From contig NZ_JBGFGP010000069.1 of NCBI RefSeq assembly GCF_041224545.1, positions 6,032 to 70,031 of the forward strand: a stretch of DNA of 64,000 bases, written 5' to 3'. This document shows, piece by piece, positions 37,128-45,818 of this stretch; the first letter of the stretch is position 1; the number at the start of each line of letters is the position of its first letter. The notes under the pieces are model-generated. The model was not told the DNA's origin. It saw nothing but the letters and a program-made list of their open reading frames with translations, and did not search any database. Position numbers and translations under genes: made by a program. Source of the stretch: Sedimentitalea sp041224545. GTDB taxonomy: Bacteria > Pseudomonadota > Alphaproteobacteria > Rhodobacterales > Rhodobacteraceae.

Positions 37128-38555
37128 ATGACAGTTCCAACCGTACTTCGCCGACTCTCAGCGACCACATCCGTATTGCTGGTCATGTCCGTTGCCGGCC
37201 CGGCGCTGGCACAGACCGAACAGATCCTGACCAAGCAGGACGATATCGGCGGCGTCTACGAAGGCACGTTTCGCGGCGGGCTGCAACATGGCACCGGCAC
37301 CTACACCCTGCCCAATGGTTACGAATACAGCGGCGACTGGGTGGATGGCGAGATCACCGGCAACGGTGTCGCAAAGTTCCCCAACGGCTCGGTCTACGAA
37401 GGTGAGTTCGCCAAGGGAAAGCCCCAGGGCAAGGGCAAGATCGTCTTTGCCGATGGCGGCACCTACGAGGGGGAATGGGCCGATGGCAAGATCAATGGTC
37501 GCGGGGTCGCGACCTATGCGAACGGCGTGCGCTACGAAGGCGAGTTCAAGGACGCGCAGCATCACGGCACCGGCACGATGCAGGACCCGGATGGATACGA
37601 ATATGTCGGAGACTGGGTGGAGGGCGTCAAACAGGGCAAGGCCGTCATCACCTATGCGGATGGCGCGGTCTATGACGGAGAGCTTGTTGCCGGCAAACGG
37701 TCTGGCAAGGGCAAACTGACGCTGACGGACGGGCTGGTTTACGAAGGCGAGTGGAAGAACGGACAATTCGACGGCACGGGCACGCTCGTGCAACCCAACG
37801 GTGATACATATACCGGCCAGTTCGTCGGTGGACGCCGGCAGGGCAAGGGGCGCGTCGACTATGCCAACGGTGACAGCTACGAGGGCGATTTTACCGAGGA
37901 TCACCGTGACGGGACAGGTACGTTCACAGGCTCGGACGGGTATGTCTATTCCGGCACCTGGGTGGCCGGCAAGATCGCTGGCAACGGAAGGGTGACCTAT
38001 CCGGACGGATCGATCTATGTCGGCGAGTTCAGCGACGATCTCGCGAATGGCGCCGGCAAGATCACCTATCCGGACGGGGCGTCTTACGAGGGCAACTGGG
38101 TCGCCGGGGTCATCGAGGGCACAGGCACCGCAACCTACCCCAACGGCGTTGTCTATGAGGGCGAATTCAGAAACGCGCAGAATCACGGCAAGGGCGTCAT
38201 GACCTATTCGGACGGCTATCGCTATGAAGGTGACTGGGTGGATGGCCAGCGGCAGGGCAGCGGCAAGGCGACCTATGCGGACGGATCCGTTTACGAAGGC
38301 ACATTCGACAAGGGCGCACGCCACGGCACCGGCAAGATCGTGATGCAGAACGGTTTTATCTACGAAGGCGAATGGACTGCGGGCAAGATCACCGGCAACG
38401 GGCGCGCAACCTATTCCAACGGTGACGTCTACGAAGGTGAATTCCTGGAAGGCAAACGGCATGGCGAGGGGACAATGCGCTATGCCAGCGGTCAGCAGGA
38501 AAGCGGCGAATGGGCAAACGGCGCGCTGAAACCGGAACCCGCGGCGCAGGAGTGA
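37128..38555 (+). CDS. Exported MORN-repeat protein (18 repeats)
   Basis: 475 residues. The signal peptide is at about residues 1-28 (SVLLVMSVAGPALA). From residue 44 to 457 the protein is 18 tandem 23-residue MORN repeats of the form YxGxW/F-x2-G-x2-xGxGxxxxxxGxx, plus a partial nineteenth. The start at 37128 was chosen because the long open frame upstream overlaps the divergent nadE start and has no similarity. MORN repeats form elongated beta-hairpin surfaces that bind lipids or proteins. Location is probably periplasm or envelope; the role is unknown. Confidence 0.9.
   Translation: MTVPTVLRRLSATTSVLLVMSVAGPALAQTEQILTKQDDIGGVYEGTFRGGLQHGTGTYTLPNGYEYSGDWVDGEITGNGVAKFPNGSVYEGEFAKGKPQGKGKIVFADGGTYEGEWADGKINGRGVATYANGVRYEGEFKDAQHHGTGTMQDPDGYEYVGDWVEGVKQGKAVITYADGAVYDGELVAGKRSGKGKLTLTDGLVYEGEWKNGQFDGTGTLVQPNGDTYTGQFVGGRRQGKGRVDYANGDSYEGDFTEDHRDGTGTFTGSDGYVYSGTWVAGKIAGNGRVTYPDGSIYVGEFSDDLANGAGKITYPDGASYEGNWVAGVIEGTGTATYPNGVVYEGEFRNAQNHGKGVMTYSDGYRYEGDWVDGQRQGSGKATYADGSVYEGTFDKGARHGTGKIVMQNGFIYEGEWTAGKITGNGRATYSNGDVYEGEFLEGKRHGEGTMRYASGQQESGEWANGALKPEPAAQE
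37257..38498 (+). repeat. Tandem 69-bp MORN-coding repeats in two 621-bp blocks
   Basis: Eighteen in-frame 69-base units. Units 1-9 (37257-37877) and 10-18 (37878-38498) correspond one to one: for example unit 5 YEGEFKDAQHHGTGTM and unit 14 YEGEFRNAQNHGKGVM, or units 2 and 11, both starting YSG. This indicates duplication of a nine-repeat block. Confidence 0.75.
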
Positions 38556-38600
38556 CGCGGCAGGTCGCAGGCGGTCACGACCAACGGCACAAAAACGGCC

Positions 38601-38628
38601 TTTTCATTTCCGACCGGGCGGATATAAC
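38601..38628 (+). promoter_or_regulatory. Candidate leuA promoter
   Basis: A -10-like TATAAC lies at 38623-38628. A weak -35 TTTTCA lies at 38601-38606, 16 bases upstream. The predicted start of transcription (about 38635) falls almost on the ATG of the leader peptide, implying a leaderless leader ORF. Confidence 0.4.
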
Positions 38629-38636
38629 CTTTGGCC

Positions 38637-38720
38637 ATGACACATGACGCACATATCCGTTTCGCAGCCGTCTCTGGCGGCGCGGCGCTGTGCGGCCTAC
38701 TGATCCTAAAGCGCCTCTGA
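38637..38720 (+). CDS. leuL: Leucine-rich leader peptide of leuA (27 codons)
   Basis: ATG frame beginning MTHDAHIRF and ending ALCGLLILKRL before TGA. Five of the last ten codons are leucine (CTG, CTA, CTG, CTA, CTC), two of them CTA, which is rare in such G+C-rich DNA. The frame is followed at once by alternative RNA hairpins and leuA. This is the layout of an amino-acid attenuator leader. The ATG is within a few bases of the predicted transcription start, like the leaderless trpL of other alphaproteobacteria. Confidence 0.6.
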   Translation: MTHDAHIRFAAVSGGAALCGLLILKRL

Positions 38721-38778
38721 GCGTGCCAACCGGCGCGCCCGCTCAGAGGATGCAGCCTGCGCGCCATTGGCTTTAGGA
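38704..38778 (+). promoter_or_regulatory. Candidate leucine attenuator RNA upstream of leuA
   Basis: Mutually exclusive pairings are visible. Hairpin A pairs CCTCTGAGCG (38714-38723) with CGCTCAGAGG (38740-38749), 10 of 10 bases. Hairpin B pairs CCAA..GGCGCGC (38726-38738) with GCGCGCC.TTGG (38759-38770). TCCTAAAGC (38704-38712) can also pair with GCTTTAGGA (38770-38778). The 5' arm of A overlaps the last leader codons and stop. No T-run follows, so whether it acts by termination or otherwise is unclear. Confidence 0.55.
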
Positions 38779-38798
38779 CAGATACGAAAGAACCCGAC

Positions 38799-40373
38799 AT
38801 GACACAGACAACTGACAAAGATCGCGTCTTGATCTTCGACACCACGTTGCGCGATGGCGAACAGAGCCCCGGCGCGACGATGACCCACACGGAAAAGCTC
38901 GAAATCGCCAGCCTGCTCGACGAGATGGGCGTAGATATCATCGAGGCCGGGTTTCCCATCGCCTCCGAAGGCGACTTCAAGGCGGTCAGCGAAATTGCCG
39001 CGAATTCCCGTAACAGCGTGATTTGCGGCCTCGCCCGCGCCAATATCGGCGATATCGACCGCTGCTGGGAGGCGGTCAGAAACGCCGCGCAGCCACGTAT
39101 CCACACCTTCATCGGCACGTCACCGCTGCACCGCGCGATCCCGAATCTCACACAGGATGAAATGGCCGATCGGATCCATGAAACCGTGACCCATGCGCGC
39201 AATCTCTGTGACAATGTGCAATGGTCACCGATGGACGCCACCCGCACCGAATGGGATTACCTCAAGCGCGTTGTCGAGATCGCGATCAAGGCCGGCGCCA
39301 GCACGATCAACATTCCGGACACCGTGGGGTATACCGCCCCGGTCGAGAGCGCCGATCTGATCAAGCGGCTGATCGCCGAGGTACCCGGTGCCGACACGGT
39401 GGTCTTTGCCACCCATTGCCACAACGACCTTGGCATGGCGACCGCCAACAGCCTTGCAGCCGTCGCAGGCGGCGCCCGCCAGATCGAGTGCACGATCAAC
39501 GGCCTCGGCGAACGGGCTGGCAACACCGCCCTTGAAGAAGTGGTGATGGCATTGAAAGTGCGCCACGACATCATGCCCTGGCACACCGGCATCGACACCT
39601 CCAGGATCATGAATATCAGCCGCCGGGTCGCCACGGTCAGCGGTTTTCCGGTGCAGTATAACAAGGCCATCGTCGGCAAGAACGCCTTTGCGCATGAATC
39701 CGGTATCCACCAGGATGGAATGCTCAAGAATCCCGAGAATTTCGAGATCATGCGCCCCGAGGATGTGGGCTTGACCGCATCCAACCTCGTCATGGGCAAG
39801 CATTCAGGCCGCGCCGCGCTGCGCGACAAGCTCGAACAACTTGGCTTTGAGATCGGCGACAACCAGCTCAAGGATTTGTTCGTGCGGTTCAAGGAACTGG
39901 CCGACCGCAAGAAAGAAGTGTTCGACGATGACATCGTCGCGCTGATGCGGGCAGGCGAAGATCCCGAAAACGACCATCTACAAATCGTGTCGATGAAGGT
40001 GGTCTGTGGCACAGGCGGCCCGGCGGAGGCCACGATAGAGATGGAAATCGACGGCAAGGATTCGATCGCGACCGCACATGGCGATGGTCCGGTCGATGCG
40101 TCGTTCAAAGCCATTCGCGAGCTTTACCCGAATGCCGCGCATCTGCAGCTTTATCAGGTGCACGCGGTCACCGCGGGCACCGATGCGCAGGCAACCGTCT
40201 CCGTTCGGCTGGAAGAAGACGGGATGATCTCGACCGGGCAGTCGGCCAACACCGACACCGTGGTCGCCAGCGCCAAGGCCTATGTCAATGCGCTCAACCG
40301 GCTGATCACCCGGCGTGAAAAATCCGCCCCGGGCAGCGATGTCCGCGAGATCAGCTACAAGGACGTGTCCTGA
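38799..40373 (+). CDS. leuA: 2-isopropylmalate synthase
   Basis: First committed step of leucine synthesis: acetyl-CoA plus 2-oxoisovalerate. 524 residues. The N-terminal HMGL-like barrel has FDTTLRDGEQSPGATM (residues 13-28, metal aspartate and catalytic arginine) and the metal ligands FATHCHNDLGMATANS near residue 205. The C-terminal LeuA allosteric dimer domain (about 380-520) carries the leucine feedback site. It is the only gene after the leader, with its own terminator. Confidence 0.96.
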   Translation: MTQTTDKDRVLIFDTTLRDGEQSPGATMTHTEKLEIASLLDEMGVDIIEAGFPIASEGDFKAVSEIAANSRNSVICGLARANIGDIDRCWEAVRNAAQPRIHTFIGTSPLHRAIPNLTQDEMADRIHETVTHARNLCDNVQWSPMDATRTEWDYLKRVVEIAIKAGASTINIPDTVGYTAPVESADLIKRLIAEVPGADTVVFATHCHNDLGMATANSLAAVAGGARQIECTINGLGERAGNTALEEVVMALKVRHDIMPWHTGIDTSRIMNISRRVATVSGFPVQYNKAIVGKNAFAHESGIHQDGMLKNPENFEIMRPEDVGLTASNLVMGKHSGRAALRDKLEQLGFEIGDNQLKDLFVRFKELADRKKEVFDDDIVALMRAGEDPENDHLQIVSMKVVCGTGGPAEATIEMEIDGKDSIATAHGDGPVDASFKAIRELYPNAAHLQLYQVHAVTAGTDAQATVSVRLEEDGMISTGQSANTDTVVASAKAYVNALNRLITRREKSAPGSDVREISYKDVS

Positions 40374-40398
40374 CGAAAGGCGTCAAAAACGACCGCCA

Positions 40399-40430
40399 AA
40401 AAGCGCGCGCGAGCCAATTCGCGCGCGTTT
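40399..40430 (+). terminator. Intrinsic terminator of leuA
   Basis: CGCGCGCGA (40404-40412), a 6-base loop, TCGCGCGCG (40419-40427), flanked by AAAA and TTT, 30 bases after leuA. It lies between convergent genes, so it may also serve the minus-strand neighbour. Confidence 0.8.
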
Positions 40431-40436
40431 GTAAGC

Positions 40437-41009
40437 TCATCGACCAAAGGCGCTGTTCGGTACCCAGCTGCGTTTCTGCCCGGTGGGACCGGCCTTCATC
40501 ATCAGACAGGACGTGCCGGCGTTCTGATAATAGAGAATGTCGAGATCGTACCAGCCGGCGACCGGTGCCTCGACCTGGGTCACGACCGTTCCTTCACATC
40601 CCTGGATGCCCGAGAAATAACCGACCTGCTGACCGCCGATGCTGGCGTCCAGTCCGTCATTGGTAAACATCTCGATGTCATAGACGCCGGGGGCATCGAA
40701 CCGGTAATATCCCTTGATCCTGGCAGCGAAATACCACGGCTGCGTGGCGGTGAGATTGAGTTCGCCAAACTCTTTTTCGCGATAGTCGAGGCCACGTAAC
40801 GGTTCGCCGCGCTGCGGATTCGCGGCATGGATCTGCTTGGCCCGCGACAATGTCTTGAACTTGGTTTCCGAATAGCCATAGCTCACATCAAGACCGCTCT
40901 TGACCGACGCAGGTTGCGGATTGGCGGGGGTCAACTTCAACGGTGCGGCAACCGCGGCCGTACAGAACACTCCCAGCACGAATGTCGTGCCGATCAGAAA
41001 TCTGAGCAT
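40437..41009 (-). CDS. Exported PA14-like protein, unknown function
   Basis: 190 residues. Signal peptide LRFLIGTTFVLGVFCTAAVA with cleavage after AVAA. The C-terminal two thirds have a PA14-like pattern: AARIKGYYRFDAPGVYDIEM, FTNDGLDASIGGQQV, then GWYDLDILYYQN. This resembles the carbohydrate- or peptide-binding beta-sandwich found in adhesins and glycosidases. AAGGAG is placed 8 bases before the ATG. It is a single gene; ligand unknown. Confidence 0.75.
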   Translation of the reverse strand: MLRFLIGTTFVLGVFCTAAVAAPLKLTPANPQPASVKSGLDVSYGYSETKFKTLSRAKQIHAANPQRGEPLRGLDYREKEFGELNLTATQPWYFAARIKGYYRFDAPGVYDIEMFTNDGLDASIGGQQVGYFSGIQGCEGTVVTQVEAPVAGWYDLDILYYQNAGTSCLMMKAGPTGQKRSWVPNSAFGR

Positions 41010-41337
41010 GGTGGTCTCCTTGCTATCGGCATGGGTCTCTTGCCCTGTCGGCTTTTGACCGCAACACTAGAGCCGCCATTTGGTTGCGACAAGCCCGAGA
41101 TTGCATCCGCAAAACCGCCTGATGTGACGTCTAATCCGGCGATATGCCAGAAGACCCCGCGCGGTGCGCGCCGCGCACAGCGCATCAAACGCCCCCTGCA
41201 TGGCAGAAACGGGCAATAATGCGCTGATCGATAGGAATTCGGACCTTTCGCACATCCCGGCACGGGCATATAAGATGCACGGCTTGGCTCGGTACGAGTC
41301 GCAGGCCCAATTTGCAGTAACCTACAGGACCACGTGC
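41010..41337. other. Divergent regulatory region upstream of mreB
   Basis: 328 bases with no convincing gene. On the mreB side a -10-like TATAAG at about 41269-41274 (in GCATATAAGATGC) has no good -35. The mreB frame is open back to 41164, but those residues do not resemble MreB. AGGAC at about 41326-41330 is the probable mreB ribosome-binding site. Confidence 0.4.
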
Positions 41338-42384
41338 ATGTCGATCTTCGGAAATTTTGGCGGCATCTTTGCCTCGGATATGGCGATCGACCTCGGAACG
41401 GCCAACACGCTGGTCTATGTCAAGGGGAAAGGCATAATCCTGAGCGAACCCTCGGTTGTTGCCTATCACGTCAAGGATGGCGTCAAACGCGTACTCGCCG
41501 TCGGTGAAGATGCCAAGCTGATGCTGGGACGAACCCCCGGTTCCATCGAGGCGATCCGCCCGATGCGCGAAGGAGTCATCGCGGATTTCGACACCGCCGA
41601 AGAAATGATCAAACATTTCATCCGCAAGGTTCACCGCCGCTCGACCTTTTCCAAGCCCAAGGTCATCGTCTGTGTCCCGCACGGCGCGACCCCGGTGGAA
41701 AAGCGCGCGATCCGTACCTCGGTGCTGAGCGCCGGTGCGCGCAAGGCGGGGCTGATCGCGGAACCGATTGCCGCCGCCATCGGGGCGGGCATGCCGATCA
41801 CCGATCCGACCGGCAACATGGTGGTGGATATCGGCGGTGGCACCACAGAAGTTGCGGTACTGAGCCTTGGCGACATCGTTTATGCCCGTTCGATCCGGGT
41901 GGGTGGCGACCGCATGGACGAAGCGATCATTGCCTATCTGCGCCGCCAGCAGAACCTGCTTATCGGTGAGAGCACCGCCGAACGGATCAAGACAAGCATC
42001 GGCAGCGCCCGGATGCCCGATGACGGGCGCGGCGCCTCGATGCAGATTCGCGGGCGCGACCTGCTGAACGGCGTGCCGCGCGAACTCGAGGTCAGCCAGG
42101 CACAGGTGGCAGAAGCCCTGTCCGAACCGGTACAGCAAATCTGCGAAGCGGTGATGACCGCGCTGGAAACGACACCGCCGGATCTTGCCGCCGATATCGT
42201 TGACCGGGGCGTGATGCTGACCGGTGGCGGCGCGTTGCTCGGCGATCTGGATCTGGCGCTGCGCGAGCAGACCGGACTGGCGGTTTCGATCGCCGATGAA
42301 AGTCTGAATTGTGTTGCCCTGGGCACCGGCAAAGCGCTGGAATTCGAAAAACAACTGCGACACGCGATTGACTACGACAGCTAG
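41338..42384 (+). CDS. mreB: Rod-shape actin homologue MreB
   Basis: 348 residues from MSIFGNFGGIFASDMAIDLG. Actin-fold nucleotide motifs: DLGTANTLVYVKGKGI (phosphate 1), DIGGGTTEVAVLSLG (phosphate 2) and LTGGGALLGDLD (adenosine). It forms membrane-bound filaments that direct side-wall synthesis. First gene of the mreBCD-mrdA-rodA order, 59 bases before mreC. Confidence 0.97.
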   Translation: MSIFGNFGGIFASDMAIDLGTANTLVYVKGKGIILSEPSVVAYHVKDGVKRVLAVGEDAKLMLGRTPGSIEAIRPMREGVIADFDTAEEMIKHFIRKVHRRSTFSKPKVIVCVPHGATPVEKRAIRTSVLSAGARKAGLIAEPIAAAIGAGMPITDPTGNMVVDIGGGTTEVAVLSLGDIVYARSIRVGGDRMDEAIIAYLRRQQNLLIGESTAERIKTSIGSARMPDDGRGASMQIRGRDLLNGVPRELEVSQAQVAEALSEPVQQICEAVMTALETTPPDLAADIVDRGVMLTGGGALLGDLDLALREQTGLAVSIADESLNCVALGTGKALEFEKQLRHAIDYDS

Positions 42385-42443
42385 GGCACCCACCTTTTCC
42401 TAGCATCGACCGCAGGTGCCCGCGCGCCGCAAAAGAGGTTCCG

Positions 42444-43346
42444 TTGGCCAAGGACCGTTCACAACGCGATGACTATACGACCCCGCTGCGCCGCCTTCTG
42501 CTGGGGATCCTGTGCCTGTGCCTGCTTGCGATCTTCCTGGTCTGGCGGATCGACAGCCCCCGCGTCGAGCGATTTCGTGCGCAGGTCACCGACAAGGTCG
42601 TGCCCAACATGAGCTGGGCGATGGCCCCGGTGACGGGCGCCATCAACCTGATCCGCGATTTCCAGAGCTATCAGCGACTGGCCGAGCAGAATCGCGACCT
42701 GCGGGACGAGCTGCGCCAGATGCAGGCCTGGAAGGAAGCGGCGCTGCAACTGGAACAGGAAAACGCCCGACTCCTTGATCTCAGCAACGTGCGGCTCGAT
42801 CCCCGCCTGACCTACATCACCGGCGTGGTGATGGCCGATTCCGGATCTCCGTTCCGGCAATCGGTCTTGCTGAATGTCGGTGCCCGGGACGGCATCGTCG
42901 ACGGCTGGGCAGCAATGGATGGCATCGGGCTTGTCGGACGCATTTCGGGCACCGGGGAAACGACATCGCGGGTCATCCTGCTGACGGATGCGGCAAGCTC
43001 GGTCCCCGCGACCATTCAGCCCTCGGGTCAGGGCGCGCTGGTCGCCGGTGACAACTCCGCCGCACCGATACTGGATTTCCTTGAAAATACCGATCTGGTG
43101 CGGCCCGGCGACCGGGTGATCAGTTCCGGCGACGGCGGGGTTTTTCCTGCGGGTCTGTTGATCGGTCAGGTCGCCGCCGACCCGTCCGGGCGGCTGCGCG
43201 TCCGCCTCGCGGCGGATTACGAACGACTCGAATTCCTGCGGGTCCTGCGGCACCACGGAACCGAGATGATTTCGGACCCCGGGAGCATCGTGACACCGCT
43301 TGCGCCACGCAACACGGCCCAATCAGGGGTGCTGGGTGATGAGTGA
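42444..43346 (+). CDS. mreC: Rod-shape-determining protein MreC
   Basis: 300 residues. It starts at TTG with AGAGG 6 bases upstream, reading MAKDRSQRDDYTTPLRRL. One membrane segment (LLLGILCLCLLAIFLVW), a coiled coil (QRLAEQNRDLRDELRQM), then the periplasmic MreC beta-domains (ITGVVMADSGSPFRQS, GRDGIVDGWAA-like). It links MreB to the periplasmic synthases. Overlaps mreD by 8 bases. Confidence 0.94.
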   Translation: MAKDRSQRDDYTTPLRRLLLGILCLCLLAIFLVWRIDSPRVERFRAQVTDKVVPNMSWAMAPVTGAINLIRDFQSYQRLAEQNRDLRDELRQMQAWKEAALQLEQENARLLDLSNVRLDPRLTYITGVVMADSGSPFRQSVLLNVGARDGIVDGWAAMDGIGLVGRISGTGETTSRVILLTDAASSVPATIQPSGQGALVAGDNSAAPILDFLENTDLVRPGDRVISSGDGGVFPAGLLIGQVAADPSGRLRVRLAADYERLEFLRVLRHHGTEMISDPGSIVTPLAPRNTAQSGVLGDE

Positions 43347-43875
43347 CATGCCGCTGTCACATACCTGGGCGATGCGCCTGTGGTTTCTTGTCCTGTGCGC
43401 GGTGATCATTTTTTTCCACTTGATGCCGCTGGAGACCACGCCGCGCAACTGGGCGCCTCCTGATCTTCTGATCGCCTTCATCCTCGCCTGGGCCCTGCGC
43501 CGTCCCGATTACGTGCCCGCACTCAGCGTGGCGGCGGTGATCCTGATGGCGGATCTGCTGTTTCAGCGCCCTCCGGGCCTCATGGCGTTGCTGGTGGTCC
43601 TGGGGTGCGAATTCCTCAAAAGCCGCGCCAACAGCCATGGCGAAACGAGCTTTATCGTGGAATGGTTCAATGTCTGCGTGGTCATCGCGGGCATCACGGT
43701 TCTCGACCGGCTCATTCTGACGATGACATTGGTGGACAGGGCACCGCTATCGCTGCATCTTATTCAGATGGTGCTCACCATGGCCATATATCCGCTCGCG
43801 GCCTTCGTGACCCAGACCCTTCTGGGCGTGCGCAGGCCATCGCCCGGCAACTCCGATGCATTGGGGAACCGCTGA
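43339..43875 (+). CDS. mreD: Rod-shape-determining protein MreD
   Basis: 178 residues from MSDMPLSHTWAMRLWFL. A short integral membrane protein with about five hydrophobic segments. The sequence is poorly conserved, as usual for MreD, and the assignment rests on size, topology and position between mreC and mrdA. Its start overlaps mreC and its TGA shares one base with the mrdA ATG. Confidence 0.88.
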   Translation: MSDMPLSHTWAMRLWFLVLCAVIIFFHLMPLETTPRNWAPPDLLIAFILAWALRRPDYVPALSVAAVILMADLLFQRPPGLMALLVVLGCEFLKSRANSHGETSFIVEWFNVCVVIAGITVLDRLILTMTLVDRAPLSLHLIQMVLTMAIYPLAAFVTQTLLGVRRPSPGNSDALGNR

Positions 43876-45818
43876 TGCGACGCAACCCGAGGGAACTCGA
43901 CTCGACACACCGCCAGATGAGCCGCAGAACGCTGCTTCTGGGGGGTGCACAGTTGGCGTTGGTCGGTGCGTTGGGCATGCGCATGCGCTATATGCAGGTG
44001 GATCAGGCCGACCAGTTTCGCCTGCTCGCCGAAGAGAACCGGGTCAACATCCGCCTGCTGCCGCCCGCGCGGGGCGAATTGTTCGACCGCAATGGCGAGC
44101 AACTGGCGCATAACTCGCCGAGTTACCGGATCATCATCGTTCCCGAAGATGCCGGCGACGTTGACAAGGTCATCGCGGACCTGTCCCGGCTCGTGGAACT
44201 GGACGAAGAAGACCTGAACAAGGCGCTGACCGAAATGCGCCGCAGTCCGCCCTTCCTGCCGATCACCCTCGCCGATCAGGTCAGTTGGGAAGACATCAGC
44301 AAGATCGCCGTAAACGCGCCCGCCCTGCCCGGCATCACGCCCGAGGTCGGCCTGACCCGCGTCTATCCCCGCCGCGCGGATCTCGCGCATGTGATCGGCT
44401 ATGTCGGACCGGTGAGCGACTACGACCTCAAGCAGATCGACGACCCGGAACCGGTATTGCGGATCCCGCGGTTCCAGATCGGCAAGGTCGGGCTGGAAGC
44501 CAAGCGCGAAGACGTGTTGCGTGGCAAGGCCGGTGCCAAGCGGGTCGAGGTCAATGCCACGGGCCGGGTGATGCGCGAACTGGACCGGCGCGAGGGTCAG
44601 TCGGGTGCCGATCTGCAACTCACCGTCGATGCCGACCTGCAAGGATATGTACAGGCACGGCTGGGCGAAGAAAGCGCCGCCGCCGTTGTCATCGACTGCG
44701 AAAATGGCGATCTGCGGGCGATCTGCTCGTCCCCCAGCTTTGACCCGAACCTATTCGTGCGCGGCATATCGGTCGCCGATTATCGCAGCCTCACCGAGGA
44801 CCCCTATCGCCCGCTTGCGAACAAGACGGTGCAAGGCACGTATCCGCCCGGATCGACCTTCAAGATGATCACCGCAATGGCCGCGCTCGAAGAAGGCGTG
44901 ATCGGTTCCGGAGAAACCGTCTGGTGCCCCGGCCATCTCGAAGTATCCGGCCGCCGGTTCCATTGCTGGAAACGCGGCGGGCATGGTCATGTGGACCTGA
45001 ACGCCTCGCTCAAGCGGAGCTGCGATGTCTATTATTATGACATCGCCATCAAGGTCGGGATCGACAAGATATCCGCAATGGCCAAGCGGTTGGGGCTGGG
45101 CGTGAGGCACGACATCCCGATGTCGGCCGTCGCCGAAGGGCTGGCCCCCGACCGGGCCTGGAAACAGCGGGTTCACAACGATGTCTGGCGGATCGGTGAC
45201 ACCGCGAACTCCTCCATCGGTCAGGGTTACATGCTGGCCTCGCCACTTCAGCTCGCGGTCATGTCGGCCCGGCTCGCGACCGGCCGCGAGGTCGCCCCGC
45301 GCCTTGTCAAGAAGATCAACGGCATCGAACAACCCAGCGGTGCCGGTGACTCGCTTGGCATGAACGAAAACCATCTGCGGCAGGTACGCAGGGGCATGTA
45401 TGACGTCTGCAACGACCGGCGCGGCACGGCCTATCGCAGCCGCATCATAGAAGACAGCTATCGCATGGCCGGCAAGACCGGCACCAGCCAGGTGCGCAAC
45501 ATCACCAAGGCCGAGCGTGCGGCGGGTGTCATAAGCAACAGCGACCTGCCGTGGGAACGGCGCGATCATGCGCTCTTCGTGTGTTTCGCACCCTACGACA
45601 ATCCGCGCTACGCGGTATCCGTCATCGTCGAACATGGCGGCGGCGGATCGACCGCAGCGGCCCCGATCGCACGCGATGTCATGTTGCAGGCCCTGTATGG
45701 CGACACCCCGCCCCTGTCGGCCTACCCCGCAGCGGATCGCAGCAAGATCAAGGCCCAGCAAGAACGCCTGCACCGGGATTACCCCGGCGTCAGTGCCCCG
45801 GTGAGCGACCGCGCATGA
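43875..45818 (+). CDS. mrdA: Penicillin-binding protein 2 (peptidoglycan transpeptidase)
   Basis: 647 residues. N-terminal anchor (RRTLLLGGAQLALVGALGM), pedestal domain with the PPARGELFDRNGEQLAHN motif, and transpeptidase domain. SxxK is in YPPGSTFKMI near residue 325, the second motif in LKRSCDVYYYD (SCD, normal for PBP2), and KTGT in RMAGKTGTSQV near residue 533. Works with RodA in elongation. The start shares a base with the mreD stop, and the stop overlaps rodA (ATGA). Confidence 0.96.
   Translation: MRRNPRELDSTHRQMSRRTLLLGGAQLALVGALGMRMRYMQVDQADQFRLLAEENRVNIRLLPPARGELFDRNGEQLAHNSPSYRIIIVPEDAGDVDKVIADLSRLVELDEEDLNKALTEMRRSPPFLPITLADQVSWEDISKIAVNAPALPGITPEVGLTRVYPRRADLAHVIGYVGPVSDYDLKQIDDPEPVLRIPRFQIGKVGLEAKREDVLRGKAGAKRVEVNATGRVMRELDRREGQSGADLQLTVDADLQGYVQARLGEESAAAVVIDCENGDLRAICSSPSFDPNLFVRGISVADYRSLTEDPYRPLANKTVQGTYPPGSTFKMITAMAALEEGVIGSGETVWCPGHLEVSGRRFHCWKRGGHGHVDLNASLKRSCDVYYYDIAIKVGIDKISAMAKRLGLGVRHDIPMSAVAEGLAPDRAWKQRVHNDVWRIGDTANSSIGQGYMLASPLQLAVMSARLATGREVAPRLVKKINGIEQPSGAGDSLGMNENHLRQVRRGMYDVCNDRRGTAYRSRIIEDSYRMAGKTGTSQVRNITKAERAAGVISNSDLPWERRDHALFVCFAPYDNPRYAVSVIVEHGGGGSTAAAPIARDVMLQALYGDTPPLSAYPAADRSKIKAQQERLHRDYPGVSAPVSDRA

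Noticed and set aside
38637..38720. The short frame before leuA as a small membrane protein
   Set aside because: Its hydrophobic end is explained by the leucine codons expected of an attenuator leader, and it directly overlaps the alternative hairpins.
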